Source: Microbaculum marinisediminis (GTDB lineage: Bacteria > Pseudomonadota > Alphaproteobacteria > Rhizobiales > Tepidamorphaceae). From it: a DNA stretch of 64,000 nucleotides. The DNA is taken from contig NZ_JALIDZ010000002.1 of assembly GCF_025397915.1 (NCBI RefSeq), positions 248,001 through 312,000 on the forward strand, read 5' to 3'. Position numbers and translations under genes: made by a program. Shown here piece after piece: positions 25,110-32,977 of the stretch. The notes under the pieces are model-generated. The model did no database searches. It had not been told where the DNA came from and saw only the letters and a program-made list of their open reading frames with translations. The number at the start of each line of letters is the position of its first letter. Position 1 is the stretch's first letter.

Positions 25110-26337
25110 CGGTGCCGCTCCCCGGTCGTTGCGGATCCCCGGTGGCCGTCGATCCCCGGGCGATGACGTCCATGATGCGGCGCGCGTCCTCGATGTCGGT
25201 CGCGTCGATGCCGACCGTCTCCAGCTTGCGGCCGGCGGTCGCGACGTCGGCGCCGAGGATGGTCGAGGCGAGCGTGATCATGCCTTCGGTCGCGGGCACG
25301 GCGACGCCGGCCAGCCGCGCGGCGGAGACCAGCGGCACCAGCGATCCGATCGTGGCGTCGCGCAGGATGGCGGTCGCCGTGGCGCCGGAGGGCACCGGAC
25401 GGCTGCCCGGTCCCTTCAGCGCGCCGGCGTGAATGTCCATCCAGCCGGTGGCCGAGGGCAGGTCGCGCACGCCGAAGGCACGGCCCACCGCGGCGCGTTC
25501 GTCGGCGAGCCGGGCGATGACCGCCGCATGCTCGGCACCGATCAGCGCGCGGAAGGTCCGGTTCTCCGGCAGCGGCACGCCGCCCATCGGCACCTCGGGC
25601 CCGCCATTGCCGAGGGCCGGCCCGCCGAGCAGCAGCGCCGGCACCTCGACGAGGCCGGAGCCGTCGGCGAAACCGGAATGGACGGTGCTGAGCACCGGGT
25701 TCAGGTTCGGCAGGTAGCGCGCCAGTCCGGCAAGCACCGCGGGGCGGCCGCTCGGCAGGGTGGCGGCACAGACTGTCGCGGCCGGCGACAGCGCGAGCGT
25801 CGCGCCCGACGCCTCGAACCAGTAGGGAAGCCCCTGCGTCTCGACCAGCGTGATGTCGGCCTTGGCGCCACCGACCCGGAGCAGCCAGGCCGCCTCCAGC
25901 GCGCCCATCGAGCGCCCCGGCGCCAGCACCAGCACCTGCCCGTCGCGGACATGGTCGGCGAGCACCATGGCGTAGGTGCGCTGCTTGTGGATCGGTCCGG
26001 TGAGGAAGATCAGCTCGGCGCCGGCGACCGCGCGGTCCAGCTCCGCCGTCGTCCGGATCGAGGGGACGCTGTCCTGGTCGATCTGGTAGGTGCCGACCGG
26101 ACCGGCGCCGCGCAGCGCGACGCCCGCCCCCGAGCGCAGCGCCGACAGCTCCTCCCCGTAGGCGGAAAACAGCGTGACGGCGGCGCCTTCGGCGAGGCAC
26201 AGCGCCGCCAGCAGGCGCGCGTCGGGGCCGCCACCGAGCACCGTCACCCGGTCGTAGCGGGGCGCGGCCTCAACGGCGCCGCCGGCGCTACGCGCGGCGA
26301 CGACCTCGGCGAACTCCTCGAATCCTGCGGCGGTCAT
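25102..26337 (-). CDS. opine/octopine dehydrogenase-like protein in the BMC operon
   Basis: 411-residue NAD(P)-binding protein. A Rossmann motif (VTVLGGGPDARLLAALCLAEG) begins near residue 30. AELIFLTGPIHKQRT and DGQVLVLAPGRSMGALEAAWLL follow, then VETQGLPYWFEASG and NLNPVLSTVHSGFADGS, in the order seen in octopine/nopaline dehydrogenases, and then an alpha-helical C-terminal domain. Opine dehydrogenases oxidise N-(carboxyalkyl) amino acids to an amino acid plus a carbonyl compound. It overlaps the aldehyde dehydrogenase gene by 8 nt. The exact reaction is unknown; this is an unusual partner for a microcompartment. Confidence 0.7.
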   Translation of the reverse strand: MTAAGFEEFAEVVAARSAGGAVEAAPRYDRVTVLGGGPDARLLAALCLAEGAAVTLFSAYGEELSALRSGAGVALRGAGPVGTYQIDQDSVPSIRTTAELDRAVAGAELIFLTGPIHKQRTYAMVLADHVRDGQVLVLAPGRSMGALEAAWLLRVGGAKADITLVETQGLPYWFEASGATLALSPAATVCAATLPSGRPAVLAGLARYLPNLNPVLSTVHSGFADGSGLVEVPALLLGGPALGNGGPEVPMGGVPLPENRTFRALIGAEHAAVIARLADERAAVGRAFGVRDLPSATGWMDIHAGALKGPGSRPVPSGATATAILRDATIGSLVPLVSAARLAGVAVPATEGMITLASTILGADVATAGRKLETVGIDATDIEDARRIMDVIARGSTATGDPQRPGSGTDG

Positions 26338-26383
26338 CGACCGGTATCCCCCTGGACGAGACGTCGGAGCGGCACCGGGTCAC

Positions 26384-26692
26384 TCAGTCGGCCGAGCCGC
26401 CGCCCAGTGCCGCGATGATCCCTTCCAGCTCGTCGTGCGGGCGCGGGATAACGTGGACCGCGACCACCTCGCCGACCTTGTTGGCCGCCGTGGAGCCGGC
26501 ATCGGTCGCAGCCTTCACCGCGCCGACCTCGCCGCGCACCAGCGTGGAGACCAGCCCGCCGCCGGACTTGGTCTGGGCGATGATGGTCACGCTCGCCGCC
26601 TTGACCATCGCGTCCGCCGCCTCGATGGAGGCGACGAGACCGCGGGTCTCGATCATGCCCAGCGCCATCTGTCCGCTGACCGGTTTTGCCAT
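26384..26692 (-). CDS. hexameric BMC shell protein (BMC-H)
   Basis: 102-residue single-domain shell protein. The canonical opening [24 protein letters not shown] is followed by the pore loop [26 protein letters not shown] and the closing [14 protein letters not shown]. The start at 26692 is chosen because it lies just after the vertex-protein stop and begins the conserved fold; a 29-residue upstream extension would overlap that gene. BMC-H hexamers tile the shell facets and their pores pass substrates. It is the only BMC-H in the window. Confidence 0.93.
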   Translation of the reverse strand: MAKPVSGQMALGMIETRGLVASIEAADAMVKAASVTIIAQTKSGGGLVSTLVRGEVGAVKAATDAGSTAANKVGEVVAVHVIPRPHDELEGIIAALGGGSAD

Positions 26693-26693
26693 T

Positions 26694-27002
26694 TCACCCG
26701 TTCCTTCTCCTGGTGGGGGTCCTTTTCGCCGGACCTCCCGCGATATCGACATGATCGACCACCGCGACGATGGCGGCATCGATCGGTACGCCCGCGACCG
26801 CCGCCGGCAGCCGCGCCGCGGAGCCGGTGACGAGCATCACGAGATCGCCGACGCCGGCGCCGCAGGTGTCGGCCGCGACGACCGCCGGCTCGAGCACGTT
26901 GCCCGCGCCGTCCTCGACATCGGTGACGAGCAGCTTGTGCCCCGTCAGCGGGGCCGCCTTCACGGAGGCCGTGACGGTTCCGGTGACGCGGGCGATCTTC
27001 AT
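26694..27002 (-). CDS. EutN/CcmL-type BMC vertex protein (BMC-P)
   Basis: 102-residue pentamer-forming vertex protein: it opens [13 protein letters not shown], has [15 protein letters not shown], the conserved [20 protein letters not shown], and [14 protein letters not shown]. Pentamers close the icosahedral corners. It lies 3 bp after the ligase gene and 1 bp before the BMC-H gene. The basic tail [12 protein letters not shown] is longer than in EutN and could be a contact or just read-through sequence. Confidence 0.92.
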   Translation of the reverse strand: MKIARVTGTVTASVKAAPLTGHKLLVTDVEDGAGNVLEPAVVAADTCGAGVGDLVMLVTGSAARLPAAVAGVPIDAAIVAVVDHVDIAGGPAKRTPTRRRNG

Positions 27003-27005
27003 CGC

Positions 27006-28301
27006 TCAGAAATTCCCGAGATAGCGGTCGATCTCGACCGGGGTCACTTGCGCGTTGACGAACGCGATCTCGCGCTCGCACATCTGGCACAGCAGCTCGT
27101 ACAGATCGTCGCCGCACAGCGCCTTGAGCCAGTCGGACTGACGGGCGAGCGCGACCGCCGTGTCGAGGCTGCCCGGGAGCGGCTCGGCGGCCTCGTCCTC
27201 GTAGCCGTTGCCGGTGGTCATCGCGCTGGGCTCGATGCCCTGTTCGATGCCCTCCAGGCCCGCGGCGACCTCGGCGGCGAGCATCAGGTAGGGATTGCAG
27301 TCGGCGGTGCCGTCGCGCTTCTCCACCCGGGTCGCCGCGTCCGCCCCCTCGATCACGCGGATGCCGACCGTGCGGTTGTCGAGGCCCCAGGTCGTGTTGA
27401 TCGGGCAGAAGGAAAACGGCTGGCGGCGGCGGTAGCCGTTCGGCGTGAGCGTGCCGCAGACCGACATCTCGGCCATGCGCTTCTGCAGGCCGCCGACGAA
27501 ATGACGGCCGGTCTGGCTGAGCTTGCCGCCGTCGGCGAACGCGTTCTTGCCGTCCTTCCAGAACGAATAGTGGGTGTGGAAGCCGTTGCCGGACTGCTCG
27601 AAGAACGGTTTCGCCATGAAGGTGGCGAGATAGCCGTGGTGCATGGCAAGCTGCTTCACCAGCGAGCGAAAGATCACCACGCGATCGGCCGACAGGAGGG
27701 CGTCGCCGTAATGGATGTTCACCTCGACCTGGCCGGGGGCGTATTCCGGGTTCGACTGCTCGATGGGAATGCCGACCTCGTTGATCTGCTGGCGGATCGG
27801 CCCGAGCACGTGTTCCAGCTCGGCGGCGCGCTCGAGGCCGTAGACCTGGATGCCCTTGTCCCTGGGGCGCCTCGTCTCGGGGTCGAGCAGGTAGAACTCC
27901 AGCTCGGTGCCGACATTGACGGTGTAGCCCATCGCCGCGGCGCGCTCGAGCTGGCGGATCAGGACGTTGCGGGGATCGATCGGCACCGGCTTGTGGTCCA
28001 TGCCCTCGGCGCGGGCCAGGCAGAACGCCACGCCCGGCTCCCACGGCAGCGACGCCGGCTTGGTCAGCGGCAACATGTGCATGTCCGGGTAGCCGTTGCC
28101 GAAGTTGACGTAGGGCGTGTCCCAGACGTCGCAGGTCATGTCGATGGCGAAGAGCGCGATTGAAAGCGCGTTGCCGGACTTGCAGATCGTGTCCCAATGG
28201 GTCGCCGGGATGCGCTTGCCGCGCATGATCCCGCACAGATCCCCTACCCCCAGTACGACCGTATGCGTGCCCTCCGGCAGGCCGAATTCCGATTGCGTCA
28301 A
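27006..28301 (-). CDS. glnT: glutamine synthetase-like gamma-glutamyl-amine ligase (GlnT/GmaS type)
   Basis: 431-residue GS-fold ligase similar to type III glutamate-ammonia ligases and gamma-glutamylmethylamide synthetase. GS landmarks are GTELEFYLLD, the ATP-site NGFHTHYSFWKDGKN, and NRTVGIRVIEG. Start is TTG 28301 with GGAGG about 6 nt upstream. It is the first gene of the BMC operon, behind operator copy 2. With an N-methylglutamate-synthase-like set nearby, ligation of an amine to the gamma-carboxyl of glutamate is more likely than ammonia assimilation (inference). Confidence 0.8.
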   Translation of the reverse strand: MTQSEFGLPEGTHTVVLGVGDLCGIMRGKRIPATHWDTICKSGNALSIALFAIDMTCDVWDTPYVNFGNGYPDMHMLPLTKPASLPWEPGVAFCLARAEGMDHKPVPIDPRNVLIRQLERAAAMGYTVNVGTELEFYLLDPETRRPRDKGIQVYGLERAAELEHVLGPIRQQINEVGIPIEQSNPEYAPGQVEVNIHYGDALLSADRVVIFRSLVKQLAMHHGYLATFMAKPFFEQSGNGFHTHYSFWKDGKNAFADGGKLSQTGRHFVGGLQKRMAEMSVCGTLTPNGYRRRQPFSFCPINTTWGLDNRTVGIRVIEGADAATRVEKRDGTADCNPYLMLAAEVAAGLEGIEQGIEPSAMTTGNGYEDEAAEPLPGSLDTAVALARQSDWLKALCGDDLYELLCQMCEREIAFVNAQVTPVEIDRYLGNF

Positions 28302-28353
28302 GGTCCCCTCCAGCCTTTGCCAACCGTTATTCGCCGATTGTTGATCGGTCTTT

Positions 28354-28373
28354 GTATTCAGTATACAGTATGC
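28354..28373. promoter_or_regulatory. triple heptad operator, copy 2
   Basis: GTATTC A GTATAC A GTATGC, three hexamers spaced 7 bp apart, the cleanest of the three copies. It lies in the 105-bp divergent region between the ligase/BMC operon (start 28301) and the FAD oxidoreductase (start 28407), so it could control both. Confidence 0.78.
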
Positions 28374-28406
28374 ACGTCAAATTGTGTTGGCAAGAGGAAT
28401 TTCCCG

Positions 28407-29546
28407 ATGGCGCGGCCCGGTGCGGTGGTTGTCGGCGGCGGTATCGCCGGCGTCATGACGGCTCTGGAACTGGCGCGCCGCGGCGAAAGCGTGACGCTGA
28501 TCGACCGCTGGGAACCGGGCCATTCGCGCGCCTCGTCGACCGACTATAACCGCGTCATCCGGGCGATCCACGGACGCGACGAGTTCTATACGCTGTGGGC
28601 GCGCGAGGCGCGGCTGCGCTGGATGGAGCTGCAGGCAGAGATCGGCCAGCGGCTCTATTACGAGTGCGGCGCGCTGATCCTGGCGACCCAGGGCCATTGC
28701 CACTGGGAGGACGCAACCGCGGAGACCTTCGACAAGCTGGGCGTGCCCTACTACCGCTTTTCCGCTGCGGAAACCGCCGCCCGCTTCCCCCAGTTCGACA
28801 CCACGAGCATCGCCTATTCGCTGTACGAGCCGGAGGCCGGCATGATCATGGCCCACCGCGGCGTGCGCGCGGGGCTGGAGTTGTTCCAGCGCGCCGGCGG
28901 CAGGGTGGAACGCGGCCACGTGACGACGGACGCCGACGAGCGGCTGGTGCTGAACGGCAAGCCGCTGGACGCCGACCTGATCGTGGTGGCGACCGGCCCG
29001 TGGATGGCCGACATGTATCCGCGCACGGTCAAGCCGATCACGGCGGTGGTCGGTGTCAACGTGCTCTACACCTCGACGCCGGACGGCGACGCTTCGTTCG
29101 ACCAGGAGAACATGCCGTGCTGGATCGACCACGGCGAGAAGTCGTTCGGCCTGCCGTCGACGGAAGGCTCGGGCGTCAAGGCGGCCGTCGTCATTCCCGA
29201 CAAGATCGACCTGGACAACGACGAGCGGCTGATCCGCCGCGAGACGCTGGCGCGCACCCGCAGCTACATCCGCAAGCGCTTCCCCGGCCTGGTCGGGCAG
29301 AAGGTGGTCGATTCCAAGTTCAACCAGATCATCCTGACGCCCGACACCCACTTCATCGTCGACTGGCACCCCAAGCACGACAACGTCCTGCTCGCCGGCG
29401 GCTGCTCCGGCCACCTCTACAAGCACGGACCGGTCTTCGGGGATTTCGTCGCCGGGGTCGGCCGCAGGGAATACGGCACCGCCGACCGGTTCAAGATCGC
29501 CGGCCGGCGCAAGCTGTCACCCGCCGAAAGCCCGTCGGGGCGGTAA
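28407..29546 (+). CDS. FAD-dependent amine oxidoreductase (monomeric sarcosine oxidase-like)
   Basis: 379-residue DAO-family flavoprotein. The Rossmann motif AVVVGGGIAGVMTALELARRG opens the protein; the C-terminal HFIVDWHPKHDNVLLAGGCSGH matches monomeric sarcosine/N-methyl amino acid oxidases. The Cys that binds flavin covalently in those enzymes aligns with Asn here (FNQIILTPD), so flavin is probably noncovalent. ATG 28407 follows AGAGGA. Divergent from the BMC operon and sharing its operator, it may oxidise an N-alkylglutamate intermediate to aldehyde plus glutamate. Confidence 0.82.
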   Translation: MARPGAVVVGGGIAGVMTALELARRGESVTLIDRWEPGHSRASSTDYNRVIRAIHGRDEFYTLWAREARLRWMELQAEIGQRLYYECGALILATQGHCHWEDATAETFDKLGVPYYRFSAAETAARFPQFDTTSIAYSLYEPEAGMIMAHRGVRAGLELFQRAGGRVERGHVTTDADERLVLNGKPLDADLIVVATGPWMADMYPRTVKPITAVVGVNVLYTSTPDGDASFDQENMPCWIDHGEKSFGLPSTEGSGVKAAVVIPDKIDLDNDERLIRRETLARTRSYIRKRFPGLVGQKVVDSKFNQIILTPDTHFIVDWHPKHDNVLLAGGCSGHLYKHGPVFGDFVAGVGRREYGTADRFKIAGRRKLSPAESPSGR

Positions 29547-29578
29547 GCGGGCAATCCGGGAGGCAATCCACCCCAGCC

Positions 29579-29665
29579 GTCATCGCCGGGCTTGTCGCGG
29601 CAATCCATGAACACCACCGCCAACGATTGCGGTCATGCCCGGAACACGTCCGGGCATGACAGCTG
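29579..29665. repeat. alphaproteobacterial palindromic intergenic repeat, copy 1
   Basis: About 87 bp starting GTCATCGCCGGGCTTGTC and ending TCCGGGCATGACAGCTG, with a CCGGGC/GCCCGG-rich stem in each half. It shares the layout and many blocks with the repeats at 40439 and 54874 (CAATCCATGAACAC, GATGCCCGGAACAAGTCC). Lies between convergent genes. Confidence 0.8.
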
Positions 29666-29774
29666 CGGTTTGGGGCTAAGCCTGTGCTCCAGCCGCACGG
29701 TCCAGGATTTCGGGACCGCGCTCCAGGACCGGGGCGCGGCGGGGACATCACCTCACCATGCGGACGGGGTCACT

Positions 29775-31196
29775 TCACCACTCGAACGGGCGGTCGATGC
29801 CGGCCATCTTGACGCCGGTGAAGGCGGAGGCCTCGAAGGACAGGGCACGCAGGTCCTCGACCTCGAGATTGTGGACAGAGGACTTGCCGCAGGCCTTGGC
29901 CAGCGCGGTGATCTCCATCGTCATCGCCGCAAGGTAGCGGGCGACGCGCTCGGCGCCGGCGTCCACATGCATCCGCTTCTGCAACTCCGGGTCCTGCGTC
30001 GAGATGCCGACCGGGCACAGGCCGGTGTGGCAATGGTGGCAAGCGCCGGGCGAAGTGCCGAGCTTCTGGTAGTCCTCCAGATAGCGCGGCGAGTTGCAGC
30101 CGAGCGCGATCATCGCGCCGTTGCCGATCATCACGGCGTCTGCGCCCAGCGCCAGGCACTTGGCCGCGTCGACGCCGGAGCGGATGCCGCCGGCGGCGAC
30201 CAGATCGACCTTGCCGGTCATGCCGCATTCGTCCAGCGCCTCGCGCGCGGCGCGGATCGCGCTCATGGTCGGAATGCCGGTGTGGTTGAGCAGCAGCTCC
30301 GGCGAAGCGCCGGTGCCGCCCTCCGCCCCGTCGACGACCACCACGTCGGCGCCGGCCTTGGCGGCGATGGCGACGTCGTAGCGCGGCCGGGTCGCGCCCA
30401 TCTTGACGAAGATCGGCACCTGGTAGTTGGTGGCGATCCGCAGTTCCTCGAGCTTCACCGCGAGGTCGTCGGCGCCGAGGAAGTCGGGATGGCGGATGGT
30501 CGAGCGCTGGTCGACGCCGACCGGCAGGGTGCGCATCCTGGAGATCCGTTCGGACACCTTCATGCCGAGCAGCAGGCCGCCGGTGCCCGGCTTCGCCCCC
30601 TGCCCCACCACCAGCTCGAGCGCGTCGGCGCGGCGCAGGTGGTCGAGGTCGATGCGATAGCGCGCTGGCGACATCTGGTAGAGCAGCGTCCTGGACGCCT
30701 CGCGCTCCTCCTCCAGCATGCCGCCCTCGCCGGTGCAGGTCATCGTGCCCGCCTTCGAGGCGCCGTAGCCGAGCGCGGCCTTGGCCGGCGCCGACAGCGC
30801 GCCGAAGGACATCGAGGCGATGTAGATCGGTATCCTCAGCTCGAGCGGCTTCTCGACGAGGCCGCGGCCGGCGCCGAGCACGGTGGTGGTGTCGCAGCTC
30901 TCACGATAGCCCTCCAGCGGAAGCCGCGTCATCGTCGCCGGGACGAAGGTCAGGTCGTCGAAGGTGGGAAGCCGCTTGTTGAAGGTGTTGTAGCCGCGCA
31001 CCTGGTAGCGGCCGAGCTGGGCCAGCGCGTGCACCTCGGAAATCGCCTCCGGGGTCCAGCGGGTCGAGCCGCCCTCGTCGTAGGAGGACGGGACGCCGGC
31101 GGGCCGGCCCGGGATCGCCCCGTCGCCGAACTTGATGTCGGCCTCGGAGGGCATGTCGAACGGGTATTCGTAGGGGGTGTTCAGATCATCAGCCAT
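29775..31196 (-). CDS. glxD: FMN-binding glutamate synthase-like protein (GlxD/MgsC type)
   Basis: 473-residue protein matching the synthase domain of glutamate synthase and MgsC of N-methylglutamate synthase. FMN-barrel motifs are IASMSFGALSAPAKAALGYGA, VDGAEGGTGASP and DLVAAGGIRSGVDAAKCLALGADAV. The Fe-S cysteines are in CHHCHTGLCPVGISTQ. The start at 31196 begins MADDLNTPYEYPF and overlaps glxC by 16 nt; a longer N-terminus would run inside glxC. Together with GlxB and GlxC it should form one enzyme complex. Confidence 0.87.
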   Translation of the reverse strand: MADDLNTPYEYPFDMPSEADIKFGDGAIPGRPAGVPSSYDEGGSTRWTPEAISEVHALAQLGRYQVRGYNTFNKRLPTFDDLTFVPATMTRLPLEGYRESCDTTTVLGAGRGLVEKPLELRIPIYIASMSFGALSAPAKAALGYGASKAGTMTCTGEGGMLEEEREASRTLLYQMSPARYRIDLDHLRRADALELVVGQGAKPGTGGLLLGMKVSERISRMRTLPVGVDQRSTIRHPDFLGADDLAVKLEELRIATNYQVPIFVKMGATRPRYDVAIAAKAGADVVVVDGAEGGTGASPELLLNHTGIPTMSAIRAAREALDECGMTGKVDLVAAGGIRSGVDAAKCLALGADAVMIGNGAMIALGCNSPRYLEDYQKLGTSPGACHHCHTGLCPVGISTQDPELQKRMHVDAGAERVARYLAAMTMEITALAKACGKSSVHNLEVEDLRALSFEASAFTGVKMAGIDRPFEW

Positions 31197-31873
31197 GCGC
31201 CTGCATCCCGGCTCTCGAAGTACCAGAGGCGCTGACCCGAGATCATCTTGCGCCAGTTGCGTGCCGTGTCCTTCAGCCCGAGCGGCTCGAGAATGGCGTC
31301 GACCTCGGCGACCTCCTCCGCCGTCGGCTCGATCACCTTGACGTCGACACCGAGGCTGTCGACGTCGCCGGCGACCCAGACCTCGCCCTCCCACAGCGCG
31401 TCGGCGCAGGATTCCCCGGCGCCGCCCAGCGCGATGATCCGGCCCTTGTGCGCCATGAATCCGCACTGGTAGCCGACCTTGCCTTCGACGACGATGGTGC
31501 CGTTCTTCATGGCGACCCCGCAGCGCGGCCCGCAATCGCCCTTCACGTGGATCAGCCCGCCGGTCATCGCCGCGCCGCAGGACATGCCGGCATAGCCGCC
31601 GACGGTGACGAACCCGTCGGACATGCCTTCGGCGACGCCCCAGCCGCAGTTGCGCTCGATGGTGACGGTGGCGCCGGTGTTCAGCCCGGCGCAGTAGTAG
31701 CCGACGCTACCCTCGAAATGGATGGTCACGCCGGGCGGCAGGCCGACGCCGAGATTGTGCCGCGACAGGGTGTTGCGAACGCGGATCGGGCCGCCGGCCG
31801 CGCAGGCGGCCTGGATGTCCTGGTTGACCTCCCGGATCGGCCGATCGCCAACGTCGATGACGATCTCGCTCAC
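31181..31873 (-). CDS. glxC: GXGXG-domain glutamate synthase-like protein (GlxC/MgsB type)
   Basis: 230-residue beta-helix protein related to the C-terminal GXGXG domain of glutamate synthase, with the repeating pattern GSVGYYCAG, GYAGMSCGAAMTGG, GKVGYQCGFM, GGAGESCADAL. The GTG start (31873) overlaps the glxB stop as GTGA, so translation is coupled. The C-terminal tail (RNWRKMISGQRLWYFESRDAGAW) is as in GlxC. Structural scaffold subunit of the Glx/N-methylglutamate synthase complex. Confidence 0.85.
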   Translation of the reverse strand: MSEIVIDVGDRPIREVNQDIQAACAAGGPIRVRNTLSRHNLGVGLPPGVTIHFEGSVGYYCAGLNTGATVTIERNCGWGVAEGMSDGFVTVGGYAGMSCGAAMTGGLIHVKGDCGPRCGVAMKNGTIVVEGKVGYQCGFMAHKGRIIALGGAGESCADALWEGEVWVAGDVDSLGVDVKVIEPTAEEVAEVDAILEPLGLKDTARNWRKMISGQRLWYFESRDAGAWLMI

Positions 31874-32814
31874 GCGGCGGCCCTCCGGTTGCCCACCCCC
31901 CAGATCTCCGTCAGGCTCGGACCGTCGTAGTTGATCACGTCGCATTCGCCCGGGTAGATCCGGCGCACCGCCTGCTCCTCGGTGGCGGCGGCGAACGAAC
32001 CGTCCTGCCAGACCACCACCAGCGGCTTCATGGCGAAGCGATCCTTGGCGAAGCCGATGCCGTCCTCGCCCGCGATCATGTAGGTGAAGACGCCGTCGAT
32101 ATCCCTGATCGACTTCTTCAGCGCCTGGTCGAGGGTCAGGCCCTGGCTCATCTCGTGCGACACCCACACGGCGATCAGCTCGCTGTCGTTCTCGGTGAGG
32201 AAGCGATAGCCGAGCCGGTGCAGCCGATCGCGCCAGGTGTAGTAGTTGGTGATCTGGCCGTTGTGGACGATGGCGACGTCGGGAAACGGCCGCGCCCAGA
32301 ACGGATGGCTGGCGTTCGGCAGCACCGAGCTTTCGGTGGCGAGGCGCGCATGGCCGAGGCCGTGGGTGCCGATCATGTCGCGCACGCCGTGCTTCTCGGC
32401 GACATCGCGTGAGCCGCCGGTGTCCTTGACGATCTCCAGCGACCGGCCGCAGGACTGGACCTCGAAGCGGTCGGACATGGTGTCGGCGTCATTGATCCAG
32501 CGGGCAAGGTCTTTCGGATCGGAGATCACCATGCGGACGCAATAATGCGCCGCGCCGCCGGTGACGAAGGTCGGATCCTCGAGGAAATCGGCGCCGTGCT
32601 CGCGAAGGATCAGCCGGAAGTCCTCCATATCCGCCGACAGCCGGGACTCGTTGAATCCCATGCCGCGAAGAATATATCCCTCGTCGCGCGGAATGCCGTA
32701 GACCGCGAAGCCGGTGCTGTCGGCTCCCCGGTGTTCCTGAGCATCCATCAACTCGACGAGGTCGTTGCCGACGCGCCCGGGGGCACTGAGAATTCTACCT
32801 GCGATCCCACACAC
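31870..32814 (-). CDS. glxB: class II glutamine amidotransferase (GlxB/MgsA type)
   Basis: 314-residue glutamine amidotransferase. A GTG start at 32814 is followed directly by Cys2 (MCGIAGRI), the N-terminal nucleophile after Met removal; GAGGAG lies upstream. Other Ntn-domain marks are EHRGADSTGFAVYG, LGHARLATES and VHNGQITNYYTWR. In MgsABC this subunit acts on the gamma-glutamyl amide and channels the amine. It is the first gene of the glx operon, with operator copy 3 about 25-45 bp upstream. Confidence 0.87.
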   Translation of the reverse strand: MCGIAGRILSAPGRVGNDLVELMDAQEHRGADSTGFAVYGIPRDEGYILRGMGFNESRLSADMEDFRLILREHGADFLEDPTFVTGGAAHYCVRMVISDPKDLARWINDADTMSDRFEVQSCGRSLEIVKDTGGSRDVAEKHGVRDMIGTHGLGHARLATESSVLPNASHPFWARPFPDVAIVHNGQITNYYTWRDRLHRLGYRFLTENDSELIAVWVSHEMSQGLTLDQALKKSIRDIDGVFTYMIAGEDGIGFAKDRFAMKPLVVVWQDGSFAAATEEQAVRRIYPGECDVINYDGPSLTEIWGVGNRRAAA

Positions 32815-32839
32815 GTTTTTGCATCTCCTCGCAATTCAT

Positions 32840-32859
32840 GTATACTGTATTCAGTATCC
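32840..32859. promoter_or_regulatory. triple heptad operator, copy 3
   Basis: GTATAC T GTATTC A GTATCC with the same 7-bp phasing, in the 163-bp divergent region between glxB (minus) and the GntR/FCD regulator gene (plus, start 32978). Its position suggests control of glxBCD and possibly autoregulation. Confidence 0.75.
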
Positions 32860-32977
32860 AAAAATGACGCAAGGGGGATCGTGACGGCGTGATCGCTTGG
32901 TGTGCAAATAGGCTAGAATCCGGGCGAATCGCCCGCGCCGACGGGGCCGGCGACAGCAGGAAACAATAGGTCCGAGA

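Noticed and set aside
24108-25166. Long plus-strand open frame opposite the aldehyde dehydrogenase gene
   Set aside because: High-GC antisense shadow: Arg/His/Gly-rich translation, no family motif, no ribosome site, and the minus strand encodes a complete enzyme.
21481-28301. RMM-type aminoacetone/aminopropanol microcompartment
   Set aside because: The class III aminotransferase or phospholyase, kinase and SDR expected of that type are absent; ligase, opine-like and malate-type dehydrogenases are present instead.
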